Source of the DNA: Nitrobium sp046350935
Lineage (GTDB): Bacteria > Nitrospirota > Thermodesulfovibrionia > Thermodesulfovibrionales > Dissulfurispiraceae
DNA length: 54,003 nt
Assembly (NCBI GenBank): GCA_046350935.1
Contig: JAXLZK010000027.1
Coordinates: forward strand, 1 to 54,003
Direction of reading: 5' to 3'
Shown piece by piece: positions 42,115 through 49,867 of this stretch (its first letter is position 1; each line of letters opens with the position of its first letter). The notes beneath the pieces are model-generated. The model was not told where the DNA came from. It saw nothing but the letters and a program-made list of their open reading frames with translations, and searched no databases. Both the position numbers and the translations under genes were made by a program.

Positions 42115-42130
42115 GAGACAATAATGTCTC
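42115..42130. promoter_or_regulatory. upstream activator site 2 (GAGACA-ATAA-TGTCTC)
   Basis: Perfect inverted arms GAGACA and TGTCTC around a 4-nt centre, 102 bp from site 1 and centred about 200 bp upstream of the start. It lies 24 bp beyond the stop codon of the regulator gene. The remainder of the 330-bp gap 41824-42153 contains only these sites, the promoter, a poly-T run at 42067-42075 and an AT-rich leader. Confidence 0.65.
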
Positions 42131-42153
42131 GTTTAGCGTACTTTCAAGGACAT

Positions 42154-43527
42154 TCATGCCTCGATATCCAGTCCATATCTCCTGATCAGCCGATGGATCG
42201 TCTTCCTGTCGATTCCCGCTTTCAGGGCCGCCTTGGAGATATTGCCCGAAGTGATCTTCAGGAGCGTCCTAAGATACGTCCTCTCGAAGGCGGCAAGCCA
42301 TCTCTCTTTCGCCTCCCTGTACTCAAGGTTATCGGTGGAAGCGGGAAGAGAGGGCGCCAGGGAGAGCTCCCGCGGGAGATCGCCCACATTGATCCTGTCC
42401 GAGTCCGACAGGACGACTGCGCGCTCGATAATGTTCTGCAATTCCCGGACGTTCCCGGGCCATGTGTAATTCTCGAGCACTTCCATCGCCTCCGCAGAAA
42501 TGCCGGTGACGTTCTTGTTGTTCACTTCCGCGAACTTGTGCAAAAAATGCGAGGCCAGAACAGGGATGTCGCCCGCACGCTCCCTAAGAGGAGGAACTTT
42601 TATGTGGATAACGTTCAGGCGATAAAAAAGGTCCTCCCTGAACGTCTTTTCCTGCACGCCTTTCCGCAAGTCTCTGTTCGTCGCCGACAGGATCCGCACA
42701 TCGATCTGGATGAGGGCATTGCTGCCGATTCTTTTCACCTGCCGCTCCTGGACGGACCTCAGGAGCTTCGCCTGCATGGAGAGAGGGATCTCGCCGATTT
42801 CATCGAGGAAGAGGGTCCCTCCATGGGCTATTTCAAAGAGCCCCTGTCTGCTCGAAGCGGCGCCCGTAAAGGCCCCTTTCTCATAGCCGAAGAGCTCGCT
42901 CTCGAGCAGGTTTTCCGGGAGGGCGGCGCAATCGATGGCGACAAAGGGGCCCGGCCTCCGCGCGCTCCGCTCATGGATCGCCTTCGCAACCATCTCCTTG
43001 CCGGTGCCGCTTTCGCCGGTAATCAGGATGTTCGCATCGGTCTCCGATACCCGCTGAATCACGCCGCAGATCTCCTGCATTGCATGGCTTTTTCCGATGA
43101 TTTCCTGCAGGGCGTCGCTTTTCAACTGCTCCTTCAATTGCCTGTTTTCGTCGAAAAGTCTTTTCTGTCTCAGCGCCCTTTCCAGAACGAGCCCCAACTG
43201 CTCTGAAGAAAAAGGCTTCGAAATGAAATCGAAAGCCCCCCCCTTCACCGATTCGACGGCCGTCGGGATGTCGGCAAAAGCGGTTATCAGAATCACCGGG
43301 ACCCCCGGATTGACCTCCAGTGAGGAGGCAAGGACCTCCATCCCGTTTTTGACGGGCATCCTGAGATCGGTGAGGACGATATCGGGCTCCAGCTTCTTCA
43401 GCCTTTCGATCGCCCGGCTGCTGTCTTTCTCGACGATGCACTCGTGGCCTATTCTTTTGATGATCCTCGAATAGTTTTCAAGCATCTCCTCTTCGTCGTC
43501 GATCACCAGAACTTTTGCTTTTCCCAT
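42154..43527 (-). CDS. sigma-54-dependent response regulator, NtrC family, likely regulator of the Nxr-like operon
   Basis: A 457-residue activator: receiver domain with acidic VIDDEEE, phospho-acceptor Asp54 in VLTDLRMPVKNG and Lys in FISKPF. The AAA+ domain has Walker A GESGTGKE, the sigma-54 loop GAFTGA and Walker B TLFLDEIGEI. A C-terminal Fis-type helix-turn-helix contains SKAALKAGIDRKTIHRLIRR. It starts 15 nt after the kinase stop, so the pair is one operon, and it ends just before a sigma-54 promoter with two palindromes. This makes it the obvious activator of that operon. The ATG at 43527 (MGKAKVL) fits the domain start; a TTG 9 nt upstream is less likely. Confidence 0.92.
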   Translation of the reverse strand: MGKAKVLVIDDEEEMLENYSRIIKRIGHECIVEKDSSRAIERLKKLEPDIVLTDLRMPVKNGMEVLASSLEVNPGVPVILITAFADIPTAVESVKGGAFDFISKPFSSEQLGLVLERALRQKRLFDENRQLKEQLKSDALQEIIGKSHAMQEICGVIQRVSETDANILITGESGTGKEMVAKAIHERSARRPGPFVAIDCAALPENLLESELFGYEKGAFTGAASSRQGLFEIAHGGTLFLDEIGEIPLSMQAKLLRSVQERQVKRIGSNALIQIDVRILSATNRDLRKGVQEKTFREDLFYRLNVIHIKVPPLRERAGDIPVLASHFLHKFAEVNNKNVTGISAEAMEVLENYTWPGNVRELQNIIERAVVLSDSDRINVGDLPRELSLAPSLPASTDNLEYREAKERWLAAFERTYLRTLLKITSGNISKAALKAGIDRKTIHRLIRRYGLDIEA

Positions 43528-43542
43528 AGAGAGCAACCCCTG

Positions 43543-44877
43543 TTATCCCGCTTTCCTCTTGTTGGGGAGATAGAGGGAAAACGTGCTCCCTTCCCCCGGC
43601 GTACTCTGCGCCCTGATATCCCCCCCATGGTTCTTCATGATGCCGTAGCATATGGAAAGGCCCAAGCCCGATCCTTTTCCCAGACGTTTCGTGGTAAAGA
43701 ACGGATCGAAAATCCGGTACAGGTTTTCCTCCGGTATTCCCTCTCCTTCGTCTCTTACCCGTATGATGATTCCTTCCCGTTCAACCGGATGTTCGGTTTC
43801 GATCACGATACTCCCGCCGCCGGGCATGGCGTCGATCGCGTTCGAGATCAGGTTGCGGAACACCTGCTCCAGCCTGTCGCTGTCTCCGTACACATGGCGC
43901 GTATCCGGGGAGAGGGAGAGATGGACGGTGCAGCTGTTCATCTGGAGGTCCCTCTGGAGCATTCCGATGACCCCTTCTATCAGCTTTTTCAGATTGATCT
44001 CCTCGACCTCGGACGACTGGTGGCGCGAAAAAATCAGGAGATCCTGTATCGTCGAAGAGACTTTGGCCGCACACGAATAGATGACATCGAGGTCTTTCAT
44101 CACGACTGCCGGCAGCTCAAGCTCATTCGCCTCCATCCGCAGGCACTCGATGCGGTTCAGGACGATGCTGATGGGGTTGTTGATCTCGTGGCAGAGCCCC
44201 GCGGACAGCTCTCCGATGGCTGCCTGCTTTTCGGATTCGATCAGTCTGTCCCGGGTCCTTTTCAATTCGACTATCTTCATTTCAAGCTGCTTGTTGAGGT
44301 CGCTTATTTCCCCGTATGCACGCTCGATCCCGATTTTTTCGCTGCGCAGCCTCTCGAAAAGCCGGTAGCGGTGGATCGCTGCCGACGCCTGGTTTGCTAT
44401 GGAGAGGAGCACCTCCAGCTCTTCGCGCGCCAGCGTTCTTTCGGGCCGGAAAGCGATCAGGAGGACCCCGTGGCGCTCGCACCCGGTGAGCATGGGAATG
44501 CAGATATGCGAGAGGTCGCCAGCGTATTCCGCCCTGATGTTGCCGCAGACATTCGCGCTCCACATATCCTCGCTCACCGCTATATAGGGCAAGCCGTACC
44601 GAAGGGCGGGACATGCTTCCACCGAGGAATCGATGTGGATGTCTCCCGGTACTTCTCCGGACAGGGCGTACGCAGCCAGCTTGAGCTGCTGATCGTTTTC
44701 GAGGGTGTAGATGGAGCACAGCATGGGGTGAAAGAGCTGGTAGGCCCCCTCGACGATTGTTTTCAGCGTGCTGTCAAGCTGAAGAGGAAGATATCCGATG
44801 ATATTGTTCAGCTTGACTATGGTGGCGAGGGCGTGCTCGATCCAGTCCCGGATGTTGACCTCCCTGTTATACTGCAT
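43543..44877 (-). CDS. GAF-domain sensor histidine kinase
   Basis: A 444-residue soluble kinase without membrane segments. A GAF-like sensor (residues about 25-170; SIYTLENDQQLKLAAYALSG, then HICIPMLTGCERHGVLLIAF) is followed by a coiled coil and the H-box GELSAGLCHEINNP with phospho-acceptor His230. The ATPase domain has the N-box VFRNLISNAIDAM, G1 DEGEGIPEE and G2 GKGSGLGLSICYG. The signal is presumably cytoplasmic, perhaps redox, gas or a metabolite; several Cys lie in the GAF part (C54, C89, C111, C126, C133) but no heme motif is evident. The ATG overlaps a possible 48-residue frame. It pairs with the regulator 15 nt downstream. Confidence 0.9.
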   Translation of the reverse strand: MQYNREVNIRDWIEHALATIVKLNNIIGYLPLQLDSTLKTIVEGAYQLFHPMLCSIYTLENDQQLKLAAYALSGEVPGDIHIDSSVEACPALRYGLPYIAVSEDMWSANVCGNIRAEYAGDLSHICIPMLTGCERHGVLLIAFRPERTLAREELEVLLSIANQASAAIHRYRLFERLRSEKIGIERAYGEISDLNKQLEMKIVELKRTRDRLIESEKQAAIGELSAGLCHEINNPISIVLNRIECLRMEANELELPAVVMKDLDVIYSCAAKVSSTIQDLLIFSRHQSSEVEEINLKKLIEGVIGMLQRDLQMNSCTVHLSLSPDTRHVYGDSDRLEQVFRNLISNAIDAMPGGGSIVIETEHPVEREGIIIRVRDEGEGIPEENLYRIFDPFFTTKRLGKGSGLGLSICYGIMKNHGGDIRAQSTPGEGSTFSLYLPNKRKAG

Positions 44878-45013
44878 AGCTTCTCTTCCGGCAGGCCGTA
44901 TCAGCTCCGGGAGAGAGGAGCCCGGCCCCGCAGCGCCACACTCCCCTCCTTTCCTTTGTATGCAGTACGCACTTCATTGCTTCCTCTGTGCATTCTTGCT
45001 TGTTTCCCGTCAT
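44867..45013 (-). CDS. possible 48-residue peptide overlapping the kinase start
   Basis: A short frame starting MTGNKQECTEEAMKCVLHT with three or four Cys (ECTEE, KCVL, WRCG, TACR) and a basic C-terminus. GGGAAGG lies 5 nt before its ATG, and it overlaps the kinase start by 11 nt, so it could be a leader peptide coupling translation. It matches no family I recognise, and the last half looks like chance coding in a GC-rich leader. Confidence is low. Confidence 0.3.
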   Translation of the reverse strand: MTGNKQECTEEAMKCVLHTKERRGVWRCGAGLLSPGADTACRKRSYAV

Positions 45014-45053
45014 TTTTACCTTCCCTTTTGAATGATGCTCCGTTAAGCCCATC

Positions 45054-46076
45054 CTACGGCGTGCCGTGAAAACCCTCCACTGCCTCCACGAGAGCGCGGA
45101 CGTTCTCAAAGGAGGTCTCAACAGGCACTTCACAACCCGAGCCGACTATGTAATTGCTCCTTCCCCGTGCTTCCAGGATCCCCTGGCGTACTGCGCCCCT
45201 TATCTCCGTCGGCGACCCGCTCACAAACAGGTAGGTGTCCACTGTGCCGTTTACCGCCACCGCGCCCAGCAAAGAAAAAACCTCGGACAGAGGAATCCCA
45301 CTGTCAATTGTTGCAATATTTATGCCTAAACTCTCGAAGCAGGGTAGTATCTTCCTTGTATCGCCCGCTATACTTATCCATGAAGCACACGCACCCTCAG
45401 CCTTCAGCGAAGCATAGATCCTCTTCAACCGTTGGGCCTCATAACGGCTGAAAAAAGACGGGGGGAGCACGGCCGGAGATGCCACGGGATCGAAAACCAC
45501 CACGCAGTGGGCCCCCGCCCTGAGGAGGGCACTCCCATAATCAATCGAAACCATCTCAATAAAATCAATAACTTTTAAAACAGCATCCGGATCATCCGCC
45601 AGGCGATAGAGAAACGTCTCGATCCCCATTACCTGAGCGGCGATACTGGCAGGCCCCAGCATGCACGAGGCAACCAGGCACTCGTCGCCCGCCGCCTCCC
45701 GCAACCGGGCGCATGCCTCAAGGACGACAGGCATTCTCGCGTCTTTCAGCGGATCGGGCCGCCGGAGCAAACCTGTGTCGCACAGGCGCCCCAAAAGCGG
45801 TTCGTGGACGGCCGGATAGGCGTCATCCTCGTACCGGAGGGGACACCCGAGCGCTTCCGCCTCCACCGACAGATCGGCGGATGCGAAGAGTACGTCGTGG
45901 CCTATCTCGCCGCGCAGCCGCATCTGGCACTCTGCGATGAAAGCGCCGTCGGTCACATACCTCTTGATCGTGGAGCCGTTCAAACGGGCGGAAACACCAA
46001 AAAGCTGGGGAGCGATGGGGATCCTGTCGGGAGTTCTTCCTGAAATGGCGCGAAGCATTCTCTCATACGCTGTCAT
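45054..46076 (-). CDS. MtaA/UroD-like corrinoid methyltransferase homologue with altered zinc site
   Basis: A 340-residue TIM-barrel protein of the uroporphyrinogen decarboxylase superfamily, MtaA/MtbA/CmuA branch, which move methyl groups between a corrinoid protein and a thiol. It begins MTAYERMLRAISGRTPDRIP and has DVLFASADLSVEAEALGC. The usual zinc motif HxC of the LHICGD segment here reads SWISIAGD, so Ser235 and Ala237 replace His and Cys. The third ligand is kept in GSGCEVPVETSFEN (C315). Loss of two ligands suggests a non-methyltransferase or sensing role, or an altered reaction. It lies 66 nt after the corrinoid-protein gene, and GAGGAG precedes its ATG. Confidence 0.82.
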   Translation of the reverse strand: MTAYERMLRAISGRTPDRIPIAPQLFGVSARLNGSTIKRYVTDGAFIAECQMRLRGEIGHDVLFASADLSVEAEALGCPLRYEDDAYPAVHEPLLGRLCDTGLLRRPDPLKDARMPVVLEACARLREAAGDECLVASCMLGPASIAAQVMGIETFLYRLADDPDAVLKVIDFIEMVSIDYGSALLRAGAHCVVVFDPVASPAVLPPSFFSRYEAQRLKRIYASLKAEGACASWISIAGDTRKILPCFESLGINIATIDSGIPLSEVFSLLGAVAVNGTVDTYLFVSGSPTEIRGAVRQGILEARGRSNYIVGSGCEVPVETSFENVRALVEAVEGFHGTP

Positions 46077-46142
46077 GACCGCTCCTCATTCCCTTCCGGC
46101 CGTCCTGCCGCACTAGATTTCGATCAAAGAGGGAGTTTGGGT

Positions 46143-46820
46143 CTACCGGAAAGGGAGAGTACTGTTGATGCAGGTACGTTCCAGATAGCGGAGCGCTTCA
46201 AACGGGTCCTTTGCGACAAAATCCACATTCAGTTCCTTCGCTGTTGCCTGCTGAATCGCGGCCCCCCCCGCGATCACCCTTATGCTCTGCAGGTCCACTT
46301 TCGCAAGGATGTTCCTGATTTCTTTAATGGAAGGAATGGTGAGGGTAATGAGGCTGCTGACACCGATATACCCTGCATCCTCGATGACCGCTTCCTTGAC
46401 GAAATCATGCGGGGCAACGTCCTTCCCCAAGTCGATTACCCGGTACCCGCTCGCCCTGAAGAGCATCCGTACGATGTGCTTCCCGAATTCGTGTATGTCG
46501 CCCCGTATCGTACCCACGACGATAGTTTTTTCGGGAATGGCATCCACCAGCGACGCGGAGGGCAGGTAGAAGCCCAGCACTTCGTCCAGAACCGCCATGA
46601 GCGCCCGCCCCGCGAGCATTATCTCGAGAAGATTGAACTCTTCGTTCGTGCACTTCGGATCGAGCAGACGGAGCGCGGCAGTCAACCCCTCGCGGACAAG
46701 GGCCTCGACAGGGAGCCCCCCCCTTAAAAGACCCTCTGCGCATTCCACGGAGCGCCGCAATTCTCCGTGAGTAATGGCATCGATGAGACGACCTATTTCG
46801 TCTTTATTTCCACAGTACAT
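46143..46820 (-). CDS. corrinoid (B12-binding) protein, MtaC/MtbC-like
   Basis: A 225-residue protein with an N-terminal helical cap (residues about 1-90) and a C-terminal cobalamin-binding Rossmann domain. The base-off signature D-x-H-x-x-G is present as GDIHEFGKHIV (Asp108, His110, Gly113), as are the later SSLITLT and VIAGGAA (S-x-L and GG). It would carry a methyl group or act as a corrinoid sensor with the neighbouring MtaA-like protein. No substrate-specific MtaB/MttB-type methyltransferase is in the window. The ATG follows AGGGACGTGAT; a TTGCTA/TATAAT promoter lies just upstream. Confidence 0.9.
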   Translation of the reverse strand: MYCGNKDEIGRLIDAITHGELRRSVECAEGLLRGGLPVEALVREGLTAALRLLDPKCTNEEFNLLEIMLAGRALMAVLDEVLGFYLPSASLVDAIPEKTIVVGTIRGDIHEFGKHIVRMLFRASGYRVIDLGKDVAPHDFVKEAVIEDAGYIGVSSLITLTIPSIKEIRNILAKVDLQSIRVIAGGAAIQQATAKELNVDFVAKDPFEALRYLERTCINSTLPFR

Positions 46821-46858
46821 ATCACGTCCCTGCCGCCCTTACAGAAACTTCACCTTTC

Positions 46859-46888
46859 ATTATAGCCAAACAGGGCGGGATATAGCAA
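46859..46888 (-). promoter_or_regulatory. promoter of the corrinoid protein/two-component operon
   Basis: TTGCTA (46888-46883) and a perfect TATAAT (46864-46859) lie 18 bp apart on the minus strand. The predicted leader is about 32 nt and contains the ribosome-binding site of the corrinoid gene. No cobalamin riboswitch fits in this short leader. Confidence 0.6.
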
Positions 46889-46904
46889 AGAGCGGGATGC
46901 CGTG

Positions 46905-47126
46905 CTACCGCTTCCCTCCCCGCCCTTTTCCCCCTCTCTCCAAAGTGTCTTTGCGGGCAGTGACCGTTATGACGAAGTTCTCGGGCTGCAGCTCAGGGTT
47001 CTTTTCAAGCTCCTCCACAAAAACGTCAATCGCCTTGCGCATAAAGTCGGAAAAATGTACATACCTCGGGAGCGCGTGAATTCTCTGCCGCGTGTCTTCA
47101 TCGATCGATGCGGTGTACTTTGCCAT
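46905..47126 (-). CDS. small basic protein, possible ribbon-helix-helix type
   Basis: A 73-residue protein: a short strand (KYTASIDEDT), two helices (RQRIHALPRYVHFSDFMRKA and IDVFVEELEKNPEL) and a basic, Gly-rich tail. The order strand-helix-helix and the length fit ribbon-helix-helix DNA-binding proteins, but no family was recognised with certainty. AAGGAGCTGGT precedes the ATG at good spacing, so it is probably translated. No toxin gene adjoins it. Confidence 0.6.
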   Translation of the reverse strand: MAKYTASIDEDTRQRIHALPRYVHFSDFMRKAIDVFVEELEKNPELQPENFVITVTARKDTLERGGKGRGGKR

Positions 47127-47231
47127 ACCAGCTCCTTCTTTGATGGATTCGGGAACTCCGCTTGTCCTGCCTGGGCACTCCGCCCCGGCAGAGGCCCTGT
47201 GAGTGTACCACGGGAAGCAGCGCCACGGCGA

Positions 47232-48953
47232 CTACAGGGAGCGCGCGCGCCGCTGCAGACCGGCGGCCGCCACCCGCTCCTTCTGGTGTTCCTTCTTCCC
47301 GGCGTCCCTTTCCACGAAGAGCCTCTCCCCGGTGAAGGGGTCCTGCCCTGTATAGTACATCAGCGTCGAATAGGTGGCAGGAAGGGGCGTAAAGATCTGC
47401 ACCTGTTCAGGAGAAATCTTCAGCTCGCGGGAGGTAAATGCCCGGAGCTTTTCCATAGCCTGCATATCACACCCCGGGTGCGCGACGAGAAGATAATAAG
47501 TAAGGAACTGTTTTTTCCCCATTTTTTTATTCAGCGCATCGAAGGCTTCCTTGAATGCCTGTACATACTTCCTCCCCGGCTTTCCCATTCTCTTCAGGAC
47601 GGAATCCTCCGTATGCTCCGGGGCGATCTTGAGCTGTCCGGAAATGTGGTGCTCAACAACGTCCCGGAGATACGCCATGCCGCAGGCAGTGTCCTCCAGG
47701 ACCATGTCGTACCGTATTCCCGATGCGATAAAGACCCGCTTCACCCCCGCGATGTTCCTGAGCGCCCGCAGGAGGTCCCGTTGCCGGGCATGGTTCACCT
47801 TCAGGTGCGGGCACTTCAGGGGGTACAGACAGCGCCTGTTCCTGCAGCTACCCTGCTTCAGCTTCCTTTCGCATTCAATGCCGTACATATTGGCTGTGGG
47901 CCCGCCCACATCGGCGATGTAGCCCTTAAAACGGGGGTGGCGCGTCAGGGCCTCGGCCTCCCGCACGAGTGAAGCGATGCTCCGGGAGCGGACCGTCCTC
48001 CCCTGGTGCACCGCGATGGCGCAAAAGTTGCATTCTCCGTAGCAGCCCCGGTGGGTGGTGAGGGAGAAGGTAATGGTGTCCAGCGCCCGCACCTCCCCCT
48101 GCCTCCCATAGTACGGATGCACCTTCCTCTCGAAAGGCAGGGCATGGACCTCGTCCAGCTCCTCAGGGGAGAGCCCTTCCGCAGGAGGGTTCTGCACGAG
48201 ATACCGGGTATCCTGCCGCTGGCATACTCCCCGTGCGGTCAGAGGGTCGTTGTTTTCATAGAACAGCCGGAACATCTCGGCGAACTTCGCCGTATCGTTC
48301 TTTACCTCCTCATAAGGCGGCAGCAGGAGGTACTCCTCATTCGGCTCCTTGGCGCTGTAGCATAGTCCCCGTATATCCCGTATGTCCTCTCCCCGCTCCC
48401 GCCTCCGCGCTATTTCAAGGACGGCTTTTTCCCCCATACCGTATACGAGGATATCGGCTTTGGCGTCGAAGAGCAGGGACCTCCGCACGGCATCGTCCCA
48501 ATAGTCGTAATGGGCGATCCTGCGCAGGCTCGCCTCGATTCCCCCCAGGACAAGGGGGACGGTATTCTTGAAATACCTCCGTATCAGGTTGGAATAAACG
48601 ATAGTGGCCCGGTCAGGCCTGCGGGTATTCTTTCCTCCGGGAGTAAAGTCGTCGCTTCGCCGCTTTTTTTTCAGGGCGGTGTAGTTGGCCACCATGGAAT
48701 CCACGGAGCCGGCGGTAATCCCCCAGAACAGGCGCGGCTCTCCCAGCCTCATAATGTCCCGGCCGTCATTCACCGCAGGCTGGGCAATAATCCCCACCCG
48801 GTAGCCGGCCCCCGCGAGGACATTTCCGATGACCGCAACGCCGATGTGCGGGCTGTCGATATAGGTGTCCCCCGTCACCAGGATAATATCCAGGCTCTCC
48901 CAGCCGCGCTCTTTCATTTCTTCCCGTGTTGTCGGCAAAAACATCGACTGCAT
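47232..48953 (-). CDS. ygiQ: YgiQ family radical SAM protein
   Basis: A 573-residue radical SAM protein of unknown reaction. The YgiQ family starts with MFLPTTREEMKERGWESLD and has a B12-binding-like N-terminal region (VTGDTYIDSPHIGVAVIGN). The SAM/Fe-S motif is HRGCYGECNFCAI (CxxxCxxC), then ADVGGPTANMYG and a second cysteine set, CRNRRCLYPLKCPHL. The C-terminus PEQVQIFTPLPATYSTLMYY is conserved too. The ATG at 48953 follows GGAGGAAG very closely; the ATG 9 nt downstream (MFLPTT) may be the real one. It is a single gene, not clearly in an operon. Confidence 0.93.
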   Translation of the reverse strand: MQSMFLPTTREEMKERGWESLDIILVTGDTYIDSPHIGVAVIGNVLAGAGYRVGIIAQPAVNDGRDIMRLGEPRLFWGITAGSVDSMVANYTALKKKRRSDDFTPGGKNTRRPDRATIVYSNLIRRYFKNTVPLVLGGIEASLRRIAHYDYWDDAVRRSLLFDAKADILVYGMGEKAVLEIARRRERGEDIRDIRGLCYSAKEPNEEYLLLPPYEEVKNDTAKFAEMFRLFYENNDPLTARGVCQRQDTRYLVQNPPAEGLSPEELDEVHALPFERKVHPYYGRQGEVRALDTITFSLTTHRGCYGECNFCAIAVHQGRTVRSRSIASLVREAEALTRHPRFKGYIADVGGPTANMYGIECERKLKQGSCRNRRCLYPLKCPHLKVNHARQRDLLRALRNIAGVKRVFIASGIRYDMVLEDTACGMAYLRDVVEHHISGQLKIAPEHTEDSVLKRMGKPGRKYVQAFKEAFDALNKKMGKKQFLTYYLLVAHPGCDMQAMEKLRAFTSRELKISPEQVQIFTPLPATYSTLMYYTGQDPFTGERLFVERDAGKKEHQKERVAAAGLQRRARSL

Positions 48954-49168
48954 CTTCCTCCGGCCTCTTTATTGTGAGGTGAGCAGGAGAGATATTGCAA
49001 GAAGCTCCTCCCCGTGAGAGGGGAGCGGCAAGAGCCCAGGGCGGCTGCTTCGGTGAGGGGAGGGGGAGAAGAGAAGGCCTTTTGTGTACAATAGACGCGT
49101 ACGGGCCGCCGCTGCGGTGCTTTGCCGTAGCACAGACATTTTGAATGGTAGGGATACGGAGGGACAAA

Positions 49169-49702
49169 ATGGTTGAGGTAAAATGGTTGAAGATGAAGGA
49201 TACCGCGCAGATTCCGCGGTTTGCCCACGACGGCGATGCCGGCTTCGACCTTGCTGCCGCAGAGGACGCCATCATCTATCCTTTTCAAAAGAAACTTGTC
49301 GGGACCGGCCTCAAGGTGGAGCTGCCCCGGGGGTACGAGCTCCAGATCAGGCCCCGAAGCGGGCTGTCTTTAAAGACCGGCCTTTCTGTCGCCAACTCGC
49401 CCGGCACGATAGACAGCACCTACCGGGGAGAAGTGGGAATCATCCTTTACCATGCGCCCCTTCTGCACTACAACGGTCTCTGGTCGTTCGTCGCGGCCCT
49501 CCTTAAAGCAGTGCGGACCCCCCTCGTCATCAGGAAGGGCGACAGGATCGCGCAGGGCGTGATAAGCGCCCTCCCCGTACTCGCCTTCCGGGAGGCCGCG
49601 GAGGAAGAGCTGACGACCACGCCGAGAGGCGGCGGTGCCTACGGCTCGACAGGAACACAGGCGCATGTGCGGGGAGAAACTACTGTTTCAACTCCGGAAT
49701 GA
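49169..49702 (+). CDS. dut: deoxyuridine 5'-triphosphate nucleotidohydrolase (dUTPase)
   Basis: Hydrolyses dUTP to dUMP and pyrophosphate, keeping uracil out of DNA. The 177 residues show the five trimeric-dUTPase motifs: DAGFDLAA, PRSGLS, GTIDSTYRGEVG (catalytic Asp), KGDRIAQGV and RGGGAYGSTG. Length exceeds the usual ~150 because about 20 extra residues (LHYNGLWSFVAALLKAVR) lie between motifs 3 and 4. The ATG at 49169 follows GGAGGGACAAA; a TACAAT (49087-49092) may be its -10. It is a single plus-strand gene between ygiQ and a hypothetical gene. Confidence 0.93.
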   Translation: MVEVKWLKMKDTAQIPRFAHDGDAGFDLAAAEDAIIYPFQKKLVGTGLKVELPRGYELQIRPRSGLSLKTGLSVANSPGTIDSTYRGEVGIILYHAPLLHYNGLWSFVAALLKAVRTPLVIRKGDRIAQGVISALPVLAFREAAEEELTTTPRGGGAYGSTGTQAHVRGETTVSTPE

Positions 49703-49867
49703 GGAGCGAGCGCATGTCGCCGGGAAGCTGCGCAACCGCATCCGAAGGGAGGATGGTCCGGGAAGGAATGCCCCTTGTGGCAGAGGGACGGTCATGGTAT
49801 ATTTCAGAGATACCGGCGTTTCCCTGCTACGGAGCTCTCGGAGGGAAATGCACGGAAGGGGGTAGAA

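Noticed and set aside
45173..46076. Uroporphyrinogen decarboxylase (HemE) of heme synthesis
   Set aside because: The N-terminus and GSGCEVP segment fit the MtaA/CmuA branch, and the neighbour is a corrinoid protein; HemE's conserved N-terminal Arg-rich motif was not seen.
46821..46904. Cobalamin riboswitch before the corrinoid-protein gene
   Set aside because: The leader predicted from the promoter is only about 32 nt and no B12-box sequence is present.
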